From contig JAQPZY010001579.1 in assembly GCA_029931535.1 (NCBI GenBank), positions 2,532,501 to 2,596,500 of the forward strand: a stretch of 64,000 nt of DNA. Direction: 5' to 3'. The notes under the pieces were generated by a model. It had not been told where the DNA came from and ran no database searches. It was given only the letters and a program-made list of their open reading frames with translations. This stretch comes from Margaritifera margaritifera (Eukaryota > Mollusca > Bivalvia > Unionida > Margaritiferidae). Shown here in pieces: positions 59,291 through 64,000 of the stretch (position 1 is the stretch's first letter; every line of letters begins with the position of its first letter). A program made the translations under genes and the position numbers.

Positions 59291-59525
59291 AAATATATTC
59301 AGTTGGTAAAAAAAATGTATAACCAACACAGTAGAAGAATACTACTGTGAAGGTGATAAGAAAAACCCGCTTCAGGTGAAACTAACTTGTAATGATCAAT
59401 TGTTTTTTGAAATCCTTAAAATGATTATAAGATCAGAATCAATTAGGTATTCACATGCTAAGGCAAAACAGGAGAAACAAAATTTGAGGAAAATTTAAGC
59501 TGAAATACATACCTTACATACTTTA

Positions 59526-62067
59526 GTGAATCGAAAGAATGACCTCACTATGATGAAAGAATTGAACAAAAAACAAGCAGATTCAGAAGAAATGAGGAAA
59601 AAAGAGGTGGAAGTTGTAATGTTAAGATCAAAAGCAAGGTGGTATGAGTTTGGTGAAAAAAAATCAAAATGTTTTCTCAATCTTGAAAAGAGAAATTGCA
59701 CAAACAAAACAATAAAAGAATTAATTATGGAAGATGGAAGAAGGGTAACTTGTCAAAAAGATATATTTAATCAACAGAAAGATTTTTATGAAAAATTATA
59801 CCAAAGCACAAAAAAAAACTAATTTGCAAATTTGTAACCACTTTTTAAACCATGATAAAAATCTTTCAGATTTTGAAAGAAACTCGTGTGAAGGTAAGTT
59901 AACTTTTGAGGAATGTGGTTTAGCACTAAAAAATATGAAAAATAAAACTAGTCCTGGTTCAGATGGATTTACTGTTGAATTCCATAAATTCTTTTGGAAA
60001 GATCTAGGTGGTTTTCTTTTTAGGTCTCTAAATACTGGATACAATACGCAACATTTTTCAAAATTTCAGTCTCAGGGAATCATTACATGCATTCCAAAAG
60101 AAGATAAAGACAGGAAATTTATTTAAAAAATGGAGACCAATCTTACTACTTAATGTAGATTACAAGATTGCTTTGGCATCGATTGCTAATAGGGTCAAGA
60201 AAGTCCTCCTGTTTATCATTAGTGACACCCAAAAGGGTTTTATGAAAGGGAGATATATTGGTGAAAATACAAGACTCTTGTATGACCTGATGCAGTATCT
60301 TGAGGAAAAAAATGAATTTGGTCTTCTCCTATTGATAGACTTTGAAAAGGCTTTTGACTCGGTTGAATGGGACTTTCTGGAAACTGCTCTGAAATCTTTT
60401 AACTTTGGAGAATCAATGTGTCACTAGTTCAGAGTATTTTGCAATAAATCAAAAAGTTGTGTCATTAATAATGGACATTTATCCCCATTTTTTAATTTGG
60501 AGAGAGGTTGTTGCCAGGGAGACCCTTTAGCACCCTACTTATTGATAATAGGAATTGAACTTCATGCAATAGAACTAAAAAAGAAAACAAACATTACAGG
60601 CATTTTCTATAATGAAATGGAGTTCAAATTAGGGCAGTAATCTGATGCTTTCGTATTATTGGATGGTTCTCCCTTGTCTTTGAAGACAACCATGCAGATT
60701 TTAAATGACTTTGCCTTCAATGTTTTGAAATCAAAAGCTGTTTGGTTTGGAATTTTAAAAAATTCTAATGAAAAAATATGTCCAGAAATTGATATTAACT
60801 GGTTAAGGTCCAATTTTATATTACTGGGAGTAGATTTCTTTGAACTTGGAGGATATGGTAGAACTTAATTATTTGACGAAGTTAAAGGAAGTAAAGAAAC
60901 TGCTTGGCTGGTGGAGCAGAAGAAATTTATCCCTTATTGGAAAAATTACTTTGATAAAGTCCTTGATTTTGCCTAAATTCATTCATCTTTTTGCAGCTCT
61001 GCCAAAGTCCTCCACCACATATAGAAAATGAACTGAATACATTATTTGTCCAGTTTATTTGGGGCAGTAAAACTGAGAGGGTTAAAAGAGACACCCTTAA
61101 AGCTTCTTTTAAGGAAGGTGGATTAAATATTCACTTGCATTCATTTGTGTGTAATAAAAAATTTCCTGGATTAGGCGTCTTTTACTAAACGAAGATGGTT
61201 TATGGCAAAAACTTGTTGCTGAACAAATATTTGGAAAATGTGGTGGTATGCTGTTATTTAAATTAGGAAAAACTAAACTAAAAGAAATTTCTAAATCAAT
61301 TACAAATATTTTTTGGCTTGATGTTATTTATGCTTTATCACAATGGAAAAATGGACCATCTACTGTCCATGAATACTTATCTCAAGGTATTCTTAATTTA
61401 TATATAATTTTAAATCATACACGAGGTGGAGAACAAATGGTGTTGTACTTGTTTAACATCTTTTTGATGCACAAAGATCTATATTAAGTTTTGATGAAAT
61501 AAAACAAAAAACACAAACTAATAATTTCATACAGTACTTTGCGCTTATCTCAAAGATCTCGGTGCTGTGGAAAAAGAAACTTAAAAGGTTTTTTGAAAGT
61601 GGAAATAATTTTCAGGTTGTTTTGGACAAAACATCACTCCTTAGGGTAAGAGCAAAGAATAAATTATCTATAAAGACCTGATAAGAACCAAGATACAAAA
61701 GCCAAATGGTAAACATGAAACTTGGTCCAGGCAGCTTGAGTGTGCAATTGAATGGACCAACTCTTTTGTTTTGGTTAAACTTTGTACAAAAGACACAAAA
61801 CTGATTAGCTTTAATTTTAGATTTCTCCATAGAAATATTGCCACAAACCTGTTTTTGAAAAAGATTAATTTAAGTGATAATGATAACTGTACCTTTTGTA
61901 ATGATGGAATAGAACAAATTGAGCACTTATTCTATGACTGTTCAGTTACTGAACACTTTTGGAAACTATTTGTGGAATGGATCCAAACTTATGACCCAAA
62001 TTTCAGAATTACCCGAAAAGACGTCTTTATAGGAAATAATAAATTTGATGATCTTATTAACTTCGTA
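59526..62067 (+). pseudogene. LINE ORF2, reverse transcriptase and C-terminal region (decayed)
   Basis: Continues ORF2 in several frames. RARWYEFGEKKSKCFLNLEK-like block (59640) leads into SPGSDGFTVEFHKFFW (RT motif 1), IITCIPKEDKDRKF, KKWRPI, QKGFMKGRYIGENT, LIDFEKAFDSVEWDFLE (motif A, both Asp present) and RGCCQGDPLAPYLL (motif B). At the YADD position (about 60635-60655) the frame reads Gln, stop, Ser-Asp-Ala, so the catalytic pair is lost. Then SLKTTMQILNDF, WWSRRNLSLIGKITLIKSL and a C-terminal CTFCNDGIEQIEHLFYDC block follow. Frameshifts occur near 59815 and 60122, within A-runs. It breaks at 62067, where a pogo-like element is inserted. Confidence 0.85.
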
Positions 62068-63179
62068 CAGTGGTCCCCCTCTTGAACGGCCCCCCTGACC
62101 AGCGGCCACCCGCTTTATACGGCCACAATCCCTTGGCACCGACGAGTTTGTGTTCAAAAGTACCCCTCAAGGACGGCCACCCCTCTAACGCGACCAGCGG
62201 CCAGCATTTTAGTGCAAAAACGGTCAAATTTACCCCTCGCAAGCGGCCACATAAAGGTTGTTTACTGAGTAAAATCTCAATAATATTTTTTAATTTCTCA
62301 ATTCAACACATTGACATTTTGTTCCAATATGCCAATAAAGTAACTTTAATGCTTACAAAGAGGTAAGTAATCCGATTATCCTTACTGCCATATGTTCCTT
62401 AGATGTTAGCTTTTGTCACTTTGATAATTACTGGCTATTATTACCACCGATAATTATCAAGATGACAAAAGCTAACCGCTGAGAAGCACAGCATTGTTCA
62501 GCTCAAGTCAGCGTGACATCCGGTCGCCAGATAGTAAAATGGTATGTTAGCCTTTCTGGCTTCACTGTAATAGATTATGAAATATACATAACCGGGTACC
62601 AGACTGGAGAAGAAGAAAAAAAAAGTCGATCACGTGACAGACTCACTTTCGTTGTAAACACTGCCTCACGCGTGATTGCCCGCGAAGGAATAAGTTGTCG
62701 CAAAATATCGTCAGACATTCTCAGTTTAGAACAAAAATGAAAGCAATTAAATTAAAACGAAAAGAGGGAGAGTCTATTGATAACTACTGAGAAATTTTAT
62801 GTCAGAAAGATTCAAATAAACATCGTCAATATACATTCAACTTTAGTGGGAAGACGGAATCAACGGACGTACAGGGATATTTGCAACCAAATATTTGTGC
62901 CCCGAATTTACCGACAATGTGGTTTTGCACCACGATTCATGATTATTCATATTTTTTACAAATAACATTGATTAGTTTTATCATATTTAGTCCTTAACCA
63001 GATAATATTCCTGTGATTTTTAAATGCAATTATTAAATATATAAAAATTAGTTACATCTTTTATACTTTATATGTAGTTATTACTCACAACTGTGTGATC
63101 CCTCTCTAGAAAGGCCACCCGTCTTATAAGGCCACTTTCTTGCTGCAGAAGGGGTGGCCTTATAAGAGGGGGACCACTG
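62068..63179. mobile_element. Pogo/Tc1-like non-autonomous transposon nested in LINE ORF2
   Basis: 1112 bp with inverted ends CAGTGGTCCCCCTCTTGAAC and TTATAAGAGGGGGACCACTG, flanked by TA on both sides (62066-62067 and 63180-63181). Subterminal CGGCCAC/GGCCAC motifs are repeated at both ends (62100-62250, 63110-63160). Internally an inverted repeat (GTTAGCTTTTGTCA at about 62406 against TGACAAAAGCTAAC near 62463-62476) encloses a short loop. No transposase frame. The two pogo-like elements in this window have different end sequences, so they are different families. Confidence 0.9.
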
Positions 63180-63181
63180 TA

Positions 63182-63361
63182 ATTTTGTTTACAAAATATG
63201 TTATATACAGATCACATTGAGCATCAAAAATCCCAAATCTCACCTATTATAAAAATTTTATTTTATCATATAAAACGCTGGAAAAGTATGTCGCTAAAGT
63301 GAATAACAGAAGTGATGAGTTTAAGAAAAAGTGGACCCTATTGTCAACTTTTGGTACATGA
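63182..63361 (+). pseudogene. LINE ORF2 C-terminal end after the nested insertion
   Basis: In the same frame as the codon broken off at 62067 this segment encodes 59 codons to TGA at 63359-63361, with one internal TGA at 63218. It includes TLEKYVAKVNNRSDEFKKKW, the typical Trp-ending tail of L1-type ORF2 proteins. Confidence 0.8.
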
Positions 63362-63390
63362 TTTTTTAAAAAAAAATTTATTTTTAAGGA

Positions 63391-63411
63391 ACAACAACAA
63401 CAACAACAAAC
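63391..63411. repeat. (ACA)n run, possible LINE 3' terminal repeat
   Basis: About six ACA units after a short A/T-rich trailer 30 bp downstream of the ORF2 stop. Several LINE groups end in simple repeats, so this may mark the 3' end of the element. Confidence 0.4.
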
Positions 63412-64000
63412 AGGCAATTTAAAACACCTTGGGGTTTGTATGCCAGTGTGTCTTTGTGTACAATAATTGTGAATGTATGTGTCTGTGTGTGCATTGTATC
63501 TAAATAAGGGAACACATGTAAAGATCAGGATGCAAAATAATTTAACGTAATGCCCCATACAATAGGTCAGGTGGTAATGTAGGGGAATATGTAAAATCCT
63601 GACAACTTGTGTTCAGTAAAAAAAAAAAACTTTGTTTGGATTAAGATTCTTTTGCCAGAAAGTGTTTAGGGTGTGTCGACAGAGTAAGGGGTCATTGTGT
63701 CATGGTCTCTGACGACAACATGTCCATTGTAGCATCTCCCTGATGTCAAGGAGGCTCACATGCCCATTCTCTTTGTGTGGAGGTGGAAATAGTAGTGTCT
63801 AAAAGCAGTCAATATGTGCCCTGATGTGTTGCAGACTGATCTGTCTGCAGTAATTAGCTGAGTTTCATGAATAGGTGAGATCAAAACCCCAAACAACTGA
63901 TCAGTATCAGTACAGGTTTGGGGGATGACTTCTAGAGCACTGGTTTGAAGAATTAGCTGCCAGTCATAACGGTCATATTTAGCTGAGGGCAATGACACTA

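Larger units (their letters stand above)
51534..64000 (+). other. HAT1: HAT1 intron, continues past the window
   Basis: Starts at GTGAGT; no downstream HAT1 exon was found. It contains family B repeat (52600-53230), a piggyBac-like scrap (54115-54700), the LINE (about 55610-63410) and the pogo-like insertion (62068-63179). In 51600-52560, 53240-54100, 54700-55560 and 63420-64000 I see no supportable gene. If HAT1 is intact, all of this is intronic. Confidence 0.7.

Noticed and set aside
51534..64000. A fourth HAT1 exon in the window
   Set aside because: I looked for an acceptor followed by an ADDVEGK-like or GFCTN-like segment and found none.

Overview
The window looks like animal nuclear DNA: AT-rich, long introns with GT/AG borders, dense microsatellites and many families of decayed transposable elements. 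I recognise exons of two conserved single-copy eukaryotic genes. The mix of elements (Penelope-like, DIRS-like, L1/Tx1-like LINE, pogo-like and hAT MITEs, tRNA-derived SINEs) suggests a marine invertebrate, probably a lophotrochozoan such as a bivalve or other mollusc. The species assignment is inference. No bacterial or viral gene organisation is present.

Region 1 (1-9.7 kb) holds the first two coding exons of SEM1/DSS1, a small acidic proteasome-lid and BRCA2-binding protein, on the minus strand. The exons lie at 9611-9509 and 441-345 and are separated by a 9.07 kb intron; the last exon lies before position 1. The intron contains a hAT transposase remnant, a Penelope-like (GIY-YIG) remnant and several repeats.

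Region 2 (9.7-33.8 kb) has no firmly identified host coding exon. It contains a non-LTR reverse transcriptase fragment, many microsatellites, a pogo-like TA-flanked element, a 127-bp hairpin, two solo-LTR-like units inserted head to head plus a third copy, a 180-bp hAT MITE with an 8-bp target duplication, and a 2.2 kb element with long inverted arms enclosing an unidentified ORF. A CRE/E-box-rich patch near 20.28 kb is followed by a possible short first exon for the next gene.

Region 3 (33.8-64 kb) is the 5' part of HAT1, the type B histone acetyltransferase, on the plus strand. Three exons (33848-33919, 47569-47644, 51410-51533) have compatible splice phases and encode the HAT1 N-terminal domain; the catalytic GNAT domain must lie beyond 64 kb. 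Intron one holds an expanded SINE, several 150-bp repeat families and a DIRS-like retroelement. The last intron holds a piggyBac-like scrap and a long L1/Tx1-type LINE (about 55.5-63.4 kb) with a 1.17 kb minisatellite between ORF1 and ORF2. A 1.1 kb pogo-like element has inserted into ORF2, and removing it with one TA copy restores the ORF2 frame.

SEM1 and HAT1 start within about 24 kb of each other and are transcribed in opposite directions. I saw no CRISPR array, rRNA or convincing tRNA gene. Family assignments rest on motifs recognised by eye.
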